DNA from: Feifania hominis
Lineage (GTDB): Bacteria; Bacillota; Clostridia; Oscillospirales; Feifaniaceae
Assembly: GCF_014384765.1 (NCBI RefSeq)
Contig: NZ_JACRSP010000002.1
Coordinates: forward strand, 496,001 to 560,000
Direction: 5' to 3'
DNA: 64,000 nt
The translations under genes and the position numbers were made by a program. The notes beneath the pieces are model-generated. The model was not told where the DNA came from. It saw nothing but the letters and a program-made list of their open reading frames with translations, and did not search any database. This document shows, piece after piece, positions 41,429-49,354 of the stretch (the first letter of the stretch is position 1; every line of letters begins with the position of its first letter).

Positions 41429-42100
41429 ATGCCCAAGACGGAATTTACCAAGTACATAGATCTGTACAGACCCATTTGCGAGGGTCTTCACAGGACTTTC
41501 AGCGGGAGAGTTGAATTTATTCTCCACGATCTGAGCACTCCCGAGGCCTCGGTTGTGCTGGTGGTGGGAGATCTGACCAAGCGCCAGATCGGCGCGCCCG
41601 CGACCAACGTGCTCATGAATGCGCTCAGCAGCGAGGGGGATGACGCCAAGGATATCATTGGCTATCCCTCCATGACCAAGGATGGCAAGGTGTTGAAGTC
41701 CTCCACCGTTTTTATCCGCAACGACAGCGGTAAGATCATCGGCTGTTTCTGCTGCAACGTCGACTTAACGGAGTTCAACGCCCTCTCCGCCATTCTGGAG
41801 GAACTTACGGCAACGACCCGGCTGCGGCAGCCGGCCGAGCAGGGCTCCGACGAGCACACCGAAATCTTCGCGCAGTGCGTCAGCGAAGTGGTCGGCGACA
41901 TCATACGCTATGAGATCGCCAGAGCCAATTTGCCGCCCTCTTCCATGTCAAAAGCGGATAAGGTTGAAATCATCCGCTCGCTTGACAAAAAGGGGGTCTT
42001 TGATGTAAAGGGCACACCGGAGATGGTTGCCGGCATTCTCGGCACTTCGGTGTTCACCATTTATAACTATCTCAAAGAAGTCCGAAACGACAACAAGTGA
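41429..42100 (+). CDS. YheO/DauR-type PAS and HTH transcriptional regulator
   Basis: This 223-aa regulator has an N-terminal YheO-like PAS domain (about 8-120; HDLSTPEASVVLVVGDLTKRQIGAP, STVFIRNDSGKIIGCFCCNVDL) and a C-terminal helix-turn-helix (about 175-220; KVEIIRSLDKKGVFDVKGTPEMVAGILGTSVFTIYNYLKEVR). Relatives such as DauR control amino-acid catabolism. It is encoded inside the peptide operon, between two peptidases, and may control it. The ligand is unknown. Confidence 0.88.
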   Translation: MPKTEFTKYIDLYRPICEGLHRTFSGRVEFILHDLSTPEASVVLVVGDLTKRQIGAPATNVLMNALSSEGDDAKDIIGYPSMTKDGKVLKSSTVFIRNDSGKIIGCFCCNVDLTEFNALSAILEELTATTRLRQPAEQGSDEHTEIFAQCVSEVVGDIIRYEIARANLPPSSMSKADKVEIIRSLDKKGVFDVKGTPEMVAGILGTSVFTIYNYLKEVRNDNK

Positions 42101-42114
42101 AAAGAGGGAAATCG

Positions 42115-43299
42115 ATGATTACCAATCAGAGAATTCAGGCGCTTCAGGCGAAGCTTGAGGAGCAGAAGCTCGACGCCGCCGTCTATGCGACAAGCGCCAG
42201 TCTGCAATATCTGCTCGACGATACCACGTTCTACTGGCAGCGCACCATGGAAACCGGCTTTTACGCATTCAAAGATACGCCCATGTACTCCACCCAGATG
42301 AGCTATTTCCACTGCAAACCGGATATTCTGCTCTGGGTGCCCAAGAGCGGAAAGGCCGTTGTCATTGCGACCTACGAGCGCGCAAAAACCATCAAGAACA
42401 CCCCCATCGACGAGCAGTGTCACTTTGTCATGCTGACCGACTATCTCAAAGGCTATGTCAATGGTGCAAAAAGGGTCGGCATCGGCCTCGGCTGCGAGAG
42501 CGCGCTGAAGAATATGCTCTCGGAAATTGACAGCAAAATTGAGACGGTTCCCGCCGAGTGCCTTGTCGAGGACATGCGCATGGTCAAGGATGACCGCGAA
42601 ATTGCCGCTATGCGCAAAGTCGCCAAGTTTACGGATGACTGCATGACGGAGATTGAGAAAATGCTCCGTCCCGGCGTGAGTCAGTGGCAGGTCGAGTGCC
42701 GTCTCAATGAGCTTGCCGTTGAAAATGGCTGTGAGGACGTTCCTTTCCCGCCGACCTGTGCGTTTACCAAGACCGGCGATCCTCGCTGCATGGAGTTCTA
42801 CGGAATCCCGCGCGACGAACCTCTGACCCCGGGAACCGCAATTGCATTTGACAACGGTTTTGTCATGAATGGCTACTGCTCCGATTTTGGCCGCTCGTTC
42901 TATTGCGGAAAAGCGCCCGAGAAAATCTCCGGCGCCTATAAGGCACTTCAGGAAGCACAGCTCGAGGTTCTCTCGAAAATCAAGCCCGGTATGACCATTT
43001 CGTTCACCTTCAAATCCATCTATGATACGCTTTCCCGCTATGGCTATCAGGACTATCTGCGCAACTATGGCAAGGGACTCATGGGGCATCAGATCGGTAT
43101 TGATGTGCACGAGGGGCCCTGGCTCCACGACGAGAGCACCGAGGTATTCATTCCCGGTATGATCATGTGCATCGAGCCGAAGCTCTGGATGCCCGGCGAG
43201 GTCTTCATGCGTGTGGAGGACATGGTTCTCATCACCGACGACGGTTGCGAGTCGCTCACGAAGTTTGACCGCGATCTCTACGAACTGCCCATCGATTGA
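42115..43299 (+). CDS. M24 family Xaa-Pro peptidase
   Basis: This is a pita-bread-fold metallopeptidase of 394 aa, prolidase/aminopeptidase P-like. The N-terminal creatinase domain spans about 1-165. The catalytic domain has ligands in FDNGFVMNGYCSDFGRSF (two Asp), GHQIGIDVHEGP (His), MCIEPKLWMPGE (Glu) and VEDMVLITDDG (Glu), so it should be active. ATG at 42115 follows AGAGGGAAA; the upstream in-frame ATG lies within the previous gene's end. Proline-containing peptides resist the other two peptidases, so this enzyme complements them. Last gene of the operon. Confidence 0.92.
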   Translation: MITNQRIQALQAKLEEQKLDAAVYATSASLQYLLDDTTFYWQRTMETGFYAFKDTPMYSTQMSYFHCKPDILLWVPKSGKAVVIATYERAKTIKNTPIDEQCHFVMLTDYLKGYVNGAKRVGIGLGCESALKNMLSEIDSKIETVPAECLVEDMRMVKDDREIAAMRKVAKFTDDCMTEIEKMLRPGVSQWQVECRLNELAVENGCEDVPFPPTCAFTKTGDPRCMEFYGIPRDEPLTPGTAIAFDNGFVMNGYCSDFGRSFYCGKAPEKISGAYKALQEAQLEVLSKIKPGMTISFTFKSIYDTLSRYGYQDYLRNYGKGLMGHQIGIDVHEGPWLHDESTEVFIPGMIMCIEPKLWMPGEVFMRVEDMVLITDDGCESLTKFDRDLYELPID

Positions 43300-43375
43300 G
43301 GAGAAATCGGCGGGCAGTCGGAACCCCTCCACATTGGACCGTCCGCCGTCACTCCGGCCCTCAGGGCCGACCTAT

Positions 43376-43416
43376 AAAAAGGGGCTGTATTCCCAGAGAA
43401 TACAGCCCCTTTTTTT
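43376..43416. terminator. Terminator of the peptide operon
   Basis: AAAAAGGGGCTGTATTC-CCAGA-GAATACAGCCCCTTTTTTT, a perfect stem with A and T tracts, between convergent genes. Confidence 0.95.
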
Positions 43417-43450
43417 GGACCTTAGCAGCCCCCGTCGGCCAGGGCTCTGT

Positions 43451-44026
43451 TCACTGCTTCCAAGCGCGCCGGCGGGCGACAAGGTAGCCAAAAGCTGTGC
43501 CGCAGGCGCCGCCCACCAGATGCATGAAATGTGCGACATTGTCCCTCACGGCAACGGCGGCGTAGACCTCCTGGCCGAGGTAGAGCACCGCAACGAGGAT
43601 CAACGTCAGCGGAATGGATCCCTCACGCATGCCCGACAACGACGAGAGCATGATGAGCATGAAGACCACACCGCTCGCGCCGAGCAGAGCCGAACCCGGG
43701 AAAAAGAGGCACTGCAGCACTCCCGTTGCGAGGGCTGTAAGCGCCATTCCGGCGAGCAGCGTACGGCTGCCATACTTCTCTTCCAGCGGCGCTCCCACCA
43801 CAAGCAGCAGCACCATATTGCCCGCGAAGTGGGCGTAGCCGCTATGACCGAGAACATGGCCGAACAGCCGCACATAGCCCAGCGGATCGGCAAGAGACGA
43901 CCGATAGACCGAAAAGAGCTTCATCGTCGTCCACTCCCCCGTGAGCCAGCCGAGCATAAGCACCGCAAGGGACACAAAAAAATACGTGAGCACAACCGGC
44001 GAATTGTAGTGGATTTTTTTCAGCAT
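43451..44026 (-). CDS. Rhomboid-family intramembrane serine protease
   Basis: This membrane protein has 191 aa and six helices. The rhomboid landmarks are HSGYAHFAGNMVLL (oxyanion His/Asn), LLGASGVVFML with the catalytic Ser in GASG, and the catalytic His in AHFMHLVGGACGTAFGY. It should cleave single-pass membrane proteins within the bilayer. ATG at 44026 follows GAGGAGGG; an upstream TTG is less likely. Natural substrates cannot be predicted. Confidence 0.88.
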   Translation of the reverse strand: MLKKIHYNSPVVLTYFFVSLAVLMLGWLTGEWTTMKLFSVYRSSLADPLGYVRLFGHVLGHSGYAHFAGNMVLLLVVGAPLEEKYGSRTLLAGMALTALATGVLQCLFFPGSALLGASGVVFMLIMLSSLSGMREGSIPLTLILVAVLYLGQEVYAAVAVRDNVAHFMHLVGGACGTAFGYLVARRRAWKQ

Positions 44027-44113
44027 GACAAACCCTCCTCCTCTAAGCAAATCCTACCATATAAGCAGTGAAACAGTCAAAATGTAAAATAGAAACATTT
44101 TCACAAATTGTTT

Positions 44114-44142
44114 TTGACTTGTTCACAATTATGCGGTAAACT
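44114..44142 (+). promoter_or_regulatory. Promoter of the B12-domain/opine-dehydrogenase operon
   Basis: TTGACT (44114-44119), 17-base spacer, TAAACT (44137-44142), in an AT-rich gap. Confidence 0.65.
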
Positions 44143-44170
44143 GTTAGTAACAACTTTATTAAATAAACAA

Positions 44171-44186
44171 GTTGTCACTTGACAAC
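44171..44186. promoter_or_regulatory. Candidate operator, inverted repeat downstream of promoter
   Basis: GTTGTC-ACTT-GACAAC lies between the predicted start site and the ribosome-binding site of the gene at 44208, a typical repressor position. No matching regulator is recognised nearby. Confidence 0.4.
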
Positions 44187-44207
44187 AACCTGTGAGGAGG
44201 CGACCGA

Positions 44208-45878
44208 ATGAGTAAAAAGCTGATACTGGCCGCGGCCATCGGCAACTGCGTTCACGTGGCGGGCGCGATGCACTTTTTAAACCTGGCGGCGGACGAGGGG
44301 TACGACACCCTCTTTCTCGGCCCCGCGGTTGAAATTCCACAGCTTTTACGGCAGGTGGAGCAGCATCGGCCCTATCTGGTGTCGGTGGGCTATCGCCTGA
44401 CGCCGGAGAATGTCGTGCCGCTCGTTCGGCAGCTCCGGCAGGGCGCCGAGCGGCTCACCTGCAAGCCGCGCTGGGTCTTCGCCGGCACGCGGCCCGTGGC
44501 GGAGCTCGCGCGGGGCGAACACTTTTTTGACAAGATCTTTGACGGCACGGAGGACCTTGACGACTGCATCGCCTTTTTGCGCGGCATAGACCGCCCGGCA
44601 GAGCTCAACGAGGGAGCTCAGACTCTCGCGGCGCGCATCAATCAGAAGCGGCCCTACCCGCTGCTGCGCCACCACTTTGGTCTTCCCTCCTTTGCCGAGA
44701 CCGAGGCGGGCATCCGCGCGATCTCGTCCGCCTCGGTGCTCGATGTGATCTCTCTCGGCCCGGACCAGAACACTCAGCAGTACTTCTTTGAGCCCGGGCG
44801 CCGCGATCCCGCTCTCGAGGGCGCGGGGGGCGTGCCGGTCCGCACGGCGGATGAGTTTCGCCGGCTCAAGGCGGCCTCGCAGACTGGAAACCGTCCGCTG
44901 ATGCGCTGCTACAGCGGCACGGCCGACGTGATGCGCTTTGCGCAGGTTCTGCATGATACGATTGATAATGCCTGGTGTGCCGTGCCGCTGTGCTGGTACA
45001 ACGAGCTTGACGGCCGCGGGACAAGGCCCCTTGAGACTTCCATCGCCGAGGCCCAGCGCCTGATGGCCTGGCACGGGGAACGCGGCATTCCTGTTGAGGT
45101 CAACGAACCCCACCACTGGGGGCTGCGCGACGCGCACGATGTGATCTCGGTCGCGATGGCCTACATCAGCGCCCGCAACGCCAAGCGCTTCGGCGTGCGT
45201 CACTATGTGGCGCAGTACATGTTCAACATTCCCGGCTCCATGAGCTTTTCCATGGATCTTGCAAAAGTGCTCGCCCAGGTGGAACTCACCGAGAGCCTCG
45301 CGTCACCCGACTTCGTCATCTGGCGCGAGACCCGTGCGGGGCTTCCCTTCCTGAGTGCGGACCTCGACGTGGCCAAGGGCCAGCTCGCCGCCTCCACCAT
45401 GCTGCAGATGGCGATCCACCCCCACATCATCCATGTGGTTGGCTACAGCGAGGCGGAGCACGCCGCCACCCCCGACGTGGTCATCGAGAGCTGCCGCATT
45501 GTGCGCGGGGTGATCCGCTCGACTCTCTACGGAAACGCCCGCGCTGCAAGCGACACCGATGTGCAGCGCCGGCGGGTCGAGCTTGTACGTGAGGCGCGCA
45601 CGCTGCTGCAGTTTATCGAGCGCAGCTACCCTGCCAGCGAGGATCCGCTGACCGATCCGGCCGTGCTCGCCGACTGTATCCGGCGGGGCATTCTCGACGC
45701 GCCTCACATTCTCAAAAACGACAAATACAGGGGAATCCTGCGCACCCGGATGCAAAACGGGGCCTGCGTGGCCTATGACGAGGCCGCCGGCAGACCGCTC
45801 AGCGAGACCGAGCGGTTTGCGGCGCTCGAGGCCCACGGCAATCTCGCAGGGCTCACCCGCCGCCTTGACGCCGTCTGA
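44208..45878 (+). CDS. Predicted cobalamin-binding enzyme: B12-binding domain fused to a mutase-like TIM barrel
   Basis: This 556-aa protein does not match a characterised family I can name. Residues about 4-130 look like a B12-binding Rossmann domain: LAAAIGNCVHVAGAMHFLNLAADEGYDTLFLGPAVEI resembles the glutamate-mutase small subunit, with His16 in the place of the lower Co ligand. The usual DxHxxG is CxHxxG here. Residues about 215-480 resemble the large mutase subunit barrel (VEVNEPHHWGLRDAHDVISVAMAYISARNAKRFG). It is transcribed with an opine-dehydrogenase-like gene 25 bases on. A methyltransferase or carbon-skeleton mutase role is possible; the substrate is unknown. Confidence 0.6.
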   Translation: MSKKLILAAAIGNCVHVAGAMHFLNLAADEGYDTLFLGPAVEIPQLLRQVEQHRPYLVSVGYRLTPENVVPLVRQLRQGAERLTCKPRWVFAGTRPVAELARGEHFFDKIFDGTEDLDDCIAFLRGIDRPAELNEGAQTLAARINQKRPYPLLRHHFGLPSFAETEAGIRAISSASVLDVISLGPDQNTQQYFFEPGRRDPALEGAGGVPVRTADEFRRLKAASQTGNRPLMRCYSGTADVMRFAQVLHDTIDNAWCAVPLCWYNELDGRGTRPLETSIAEAQRLMAWHGERGIPVEVNEPHHWGLRDAHDVISVAMAYISARNAKRFGVRHYVAQYMFNIPGSMSFSMDLAKVLAQVELTESLASPDFVIWRETRAGLPFLSADLDVAKGQLAASTMLQMAIHPHIIHVVGYSEAEHAATPDVVIESCRIVRGVIRSTLYGNARAASDTDVQRRRVELVREARTLLQFIERSYPASEDPLTDPAVLADCIRRGILDAPHILKNDKYRGILRTRMQNGACVAYDEAAGRPLSETERFAALEAHGNLAGLTRRLDAV

Positions 45879-45903
45879 GCGCCGAATGGAAAGGAGTCTA
45901 TGC

Positions 45904-46968
45904 ATGCTCAATCAAAACAGAGTCGCCATCATCAGTTCGGGCAACGGCGGTCAGGCACTCGCCGCCTACTACACCTACCGCGGCTATGAGGCCGCCCTCT
46001 ACGCGCGCGAGCAGCAGCGCGTCGATATGTTTCCCTCGAATGTCTTCACCCTCTCGGGCGTCACCGAGGCCGAGGTTCCCATCTCTCTGATCTCCTGTGA
46101 TATGGGGGCGGTGGTACGCGGCGCTCATCTGATCATGGTCACCACTCCCTCGCAATACCACCATGTCGTCGCACGGGAGATGGCGCCTCATCTCGAGGAC
46201 GGGCAGATCATCGTGCTCAATCCCGGGCGCACATTCGGCACATTCACCTTTGAGCAGGCCCTGCGCGAGAGCGGCTGCGAGAGCCGCGTCGTCGTGGCGG
46301 AGGCGGAGACTTTCATCTTCACCTGCCGCTGCGCCGCGGTGGGACAGCCCGTGGTATACAAGATCAAAGACCACATGAAAGTCGCGGCCCACGACGCCGC
46401 GCGCACGCCGCTTGTCGTCGAGACGCTGCGGCGGGTCTTCCCCACCGTCGAGGGGGCAAAGGATGTACTGGAGACCGGATTTGGCAATATGGGGATGATT
46501 TTTCACCCTCTGCCCATTCTGATGAACCTCACAAGGGTCGAGGCAAAGGAGCGGTTTCTCTACTATCAGAACGCCATTTCTCCGCTTGTCGGCAGTATGA
46601 TCGAACGCATGGACGCTGAGCGTGTCGCCGTGGCAAGGGCCATGGGAGTTCAGACGCTTCCCGTGCTCGACTGGCTCTTTGACAAGTACGGCAGCCGCGG
46701 GGCGACCGTCTACGAGTGTCTGCAGAACACCGACGCCTACCGCGAGGTCTACACGCCGACCGACCTCTGCACCCGCTATGTCTTTGAGGACGTGCCCACC
46801 GGCTGCGTTCCCATGCTTGCCATGGGGCGGCGGTTCGGCATTGAGATGCCGGTGACCGAGGCCGTCATCCGCTGGGCCTCGGCGGTATACGGGCGCGACT
46901 TCTACGCCGAGGGGCGAAACGAGTTCCGGCTCGATCTCGACGCTCTGATCGGGCGGCGCAGCGCCTGA
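45904..46968 (+). CDS. Octopine/nopaline dehydrogenase-family protein
   Basis: This NAD(P)-dependent oxidoreductase of 354 aa has the two-domain opine-dehydrogenase fold. The N-terminal Rossmann motif is IISSGNGGQALAAYYTYRGY, followed by VTTPSQYHHVVAREMAPHL and LNPGRTFGTF. The C-terminal helical domain contains ETGFGNMGMIFHPLPILMN, where the His is the family's catalytic candidate. Such enzymes reductively join an amino acid to a 2-oxoacid, or run in reverse. GGAAAGGAG precedes the ATG. The partner B12-domain protein upstream suggests a two-step pathway; no nicotianamine-synthase-like gene is nearby, so a staphylopine-type metallophore is unlikely. Confidence 0.85.
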   Translation: MLNQNRVAIISSGNGGQALAAYYTYRGYEAALYAREQQRVDMFPSNVFTLSGVTEAEVPISLISCDMGAVVRGAHLIMVTTPSQYHHVVAREMAPHLEDGQIIVLNPGRTFGTFTFEQALRESGCESRVVVAEAETFIFTCRCAAVGQPVVYKIKDHMKVAAHDAARTPLVVETLRRVFPTVEGAKDVLETGFGNMGMIFHPLPILMNLTRVEAKERFLYYQNAISPLVGSMIERMDAERVAVARAMGVQTLPVLDWLFDKYGSRGATVYECLQNTDAYREVYTPTDLCTRYVFEDVPTGCVPMLAMGRRFGIEMPVTEAVIRWASAVYGRDFYAEGRNEFRLDLDALIGRRSA

Positions 46969-46980
46969 AAAGCACACAAA

Positions 46981-47009
46981 AGAGCGCGCAGCAACAAGCT
47001 GCGCGCTCT
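46981..47009. terminator. Terminator between opine dehydrogenase and GHL10 genes
   Basis: AGAGCGCGCAGC-AACAA-GCTGCGCGCTCT then TTCTCTT, between convergent genes. Confidence 0.85.
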
Positions 47010-47036
47010 TTCTCTTGCAGACAGAGCCCGGTCGTG

Positions 47037-48080
47037 CTACTCTGAGGGAGGAAACCAGTCGTCGTAGCGAAAGATGAGATAACCCCTGGCGACGGGGGAG
47101 CTCTCCACCCGTTCAATCTGGCGCTCGATCTCGCCGCCCGTCGGGAATTTGTAGGCGGCAAGCCCCACGACCAGCGCCACAGGCCCGCCGGCGCAGAGCT
47201 CTTCCCACCGCCGTAGAACCTGCTCAAAGGGGGCGTTTTCGTCCTCAAAGCCCCAGTAGATCTGCGGGGCCACATAGTCCATATAGCCGGGCGTGGTGCA
47301 CCAGGTGACAAGGTCTGTCAGCTGTGTCAGATCCGACACCGGCACATCGGTGTAGTTGCCCGCCGGGCTCACGCCGAAGAGCAGACTCTCATCCACGTTT
47401 TTGATGGTGTCATAGATCCCCCTCACCATCTGGCTCGTGTAGGAACGGGCCTGGGTCTCGGTGTGGCCAAAGGCGGCTGCCGTCGGCACATAGAAGTAGT
47501 CGTCGATCTGAACGCCGTCAACGGCATAGTTTGTCACAAGCTCCTGCACACCGGTGAAGATCAGCTCCTGTACGGCGGGGCTTCCGGGGTTGAGGTACCA
47601 GTACTCCCCCTCTTTTACCATGTACTCGCTCTCGCCGAACCAGCGGGCGACGGCATAGTCCTGCGACACCAGTGCGAGTTCCTCATCGCGCATCAGACGG
47701 TAGGGATTGATCCACGCCTGCAGGGAGAGGCCGGCCAAATGTGCCTGCTGAACCATGATGGCCAACGGATCGAAGCCGGGATCGACCCCGACGGTCCCCG
47801 TGACATACTTTGACCAGGGGTAGAGCTCAGAGGGATAGTAGGCATCGCCGTGTGAGCGCACCTGTACCACTGCGGTGTTGTAGCCCTCCTCGCTCAGGCG
47901 GGCGAACATCTGCGAGATGCTCTCGGTAAATTCCTGCTCGGTTTTGCCGGTGAGAATCCTGCCGTACTCGAGATAGGAGATCCACACGCCCCGCATCTGT
48001 CCGTCGAGGACGTTGGGCCGCATCGCGCACCCGCTCAGCAGCAACGTTACTGCGAGCAGCGCAGCAATCAGTCTCTTCAT
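47037..48080 (-). CDS. GHL10-family (YngK-like) glycosyl hydrolase-like lipoprotein
   Basis: This secreted lipoprotein has 347 aa. The signal ends in lipobox LLLSGCAM (Cys18). The rest is a TIM-barrel glycoside-hydrolase-like domain with MRGVWISYLEYG, VVQVRSHGDAYYPSELYPWS, GLSLQAWINPYRL, VDGVQIDDYFYVP (acidic candidates) and MDYVAPQIYWGF. These match the GHL10/DUF187 group, whose substrates are poorly defined but may include cell-wall glycans. It is divergent from the prpF-like gene and apparently monocistronic. Confidence 0.88.
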   Translation of the reverse strand: MKRLIAALLAVTLLLSGCAMRPNVLDGQMRGVWISYLEYGRILTGKTEQEFTESISQMFARLSEEGYNTAVVQVRSHGDAYYPSELYPWSKYVTGTVGVDPGFDPLAIMVQQAHLAGLSLQAWINPYRLMRDEELALVSQDYAVARWFGESEYMVKEGEYWYLNPGSPAVQELIFTGVQELVTNYAVDGVQIDDYFYVPTAAAFGHTETQARSYTSQMVRGIYDTIKNVDESLLFGVSPAGNYTDVPVSDLTQLTDLVTWCTTPGYMDYVAPQIYWGFEDENAPFEQVLRRWEELCAGGPVALVVGLAAYKFPTGGEIERQIERVESSPVARGYLIFRYDDWFPPSE

Positions 48081-48147
48081 TTTGACACCCCCTGACTATC
48101 AGTTTATCGCCAAAACACAGACAATAGAACACGAAAGGTCGGTTCTC

Positions 48148-49227
48148 ATGGACATTCCATTCTCCTACTGGCGTGGCGGCACGAGCCGTGCGGTCATTTT
48201 GCGCGGCGAACATCTGCCCGGCGATTCGGCCGCGCTGAAAGAGCTCTGTCTGCGCATTGTCCGTGGGCGGGGCGGCTCGCTCGGGCCCGATTTCCCCTCT
48301 GGCAAGATTGAGGTTGTCGCGGCGCCCACCCGCCCCGACGCGGACGTCGACTTTACCCACTACCAGGTCGACTGGCGCACCGGTCATGTCGAGCACCGTG
48401 GCAGCTGCGGCAATCTCACCTCAGCCATCGGCCCCTATGCCGTCGCGGCGGGACTTGTTGCCCCGTGCGCACCGGAGACCACTGTGCGCATCCACAACAC
48501 CAACACGGGCCGCATCGTCCTCGCCCGCATACCGGTCTCAGGCGGCCGCGTCACCGACACTGGCGACACGGCTGTTGCGGGCGCACCCGACGGTGCGCCC
48601 GTCCAACTGCGCTTTCTCGCTCCCGGCGGCTCGCTGACCGGCCGTCTCTTCCCGACCGGCCGGCACACGGATGTCTTCTCGCTGCCCGGCGGCAGGGTCG
48701 AGGCGACGCTCATCGACTGCGCCAATCCCACGGTGGTGGTGCGCGCAGCCGACCTCGGCGTGCGCGGCGACGAGCCGGATTTGGACGCGCGCGCCGCGCT
48801 GCTGCGCGACATCGGCGCGCTGCGCGCCCAGGCGGCCGTCCTCTTCGGGCTTGTCGAGCGGCCGCAACAGGCTGCGACCCAGTCGACCTATGTGCCCCAT
48901 GTGGCACTGCTCGCCCCTGCGGCCGACTATACCACGGCGGACGGACAGCCGATTTCACGCAGCCGCTTCGACTTTCTCTCCCGCGCTTTCATCCGCCATC
49001 AGCACCCGACTTTCCCGGCTGCCGCTGCCATTGCGGCAGCCGCGGCCACCCTGCTGCCGGGTACTGTCTGCTGCTCAAACGGTGCGAAGCCCGGGGAGCA
49101 CCGGGTGGTGCTCGGCCATCCCGCCGGCCTCTTTCCCGTGACACTCACCCTCGAAGACGGTCAAATTGCCTGTGCCGACATTCTGCGCTCGGCACACTGC
49201 ATCTTCGATGGGGTGCTGCACCTGTAA
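48148..49227 (+). CDS. PrpF-family isomerase
   Basis: This 359-aa protein has a DapF-like double fold, in the PrpF (2-methylaconitate isomerase)/AcnD-associated family. Markers are the N-terminal PFSYWRGGTSRAVILRGEHLP, RGSCGNLTSAIGPYA with a Cys in the DapF-like CGN position, ATLIDCANPTVVV and the C-terminal FPAAAAIAAAAATLLPGT. ATG at 48148 follows GAAAGG. No methylcitrate-cycle genes (prpB, prpC, prpD, acnD) are seen, so the substrate may be a different tricarboxylate or an enol diacid such as oxalomesaconate. Confidence 0.87.
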   Translation: MDIPFSYWRGGTSRAVILRGEHLPGDSAALKELCLRIVRGRGGSLGPDFPSGKIEVVAAPTRPDADVDFTHYQVDWRTGHVEHRGSCGNLTSAIGPYAVAAGLVAPCAPETTVRIHNTNTGRIVLARIPVSGGRVTDTGDTAVAGAPDGAPVQLRFLAPGGSLTGRLFPTGRHTDVFSLPGGRVEATLIDCANPTVVVRAADLGVRGDEPDLDARAALLRDIGALRAQAAVLFGLVERPQQAATQSTYVPHVALLAPAADYTTADGQPISRSRFDFLSRAFIRHQHPTFPAAAAIAAAAATLLPGTVCCSNGAKPGEHRVVLGHPAGLFPVTLTLEDGQIACADILRSAHCIFDGVLHL

Positions 49228-49354
49228 TCCCAACTGCGGCCGCATATTTCCGCCGGGCCAGACCGGCGGTCATTTACAAGGGCGCTCGCTCATGTTATAA
49301 TAGTGGAACTTGTCTGCCTGCGGCGGACTTTGACACTGTTAGGAGGAGTTTTCT

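Noticed and set aside
45904..46968. Staphylopine/pseudopaline-type metallophore locus
   Set aside because: The opine dehydrogenase has no nicotianamine-synthase-like, histidine racemase or metallophore transporter neighbour; its partner is a B12-domain protein.
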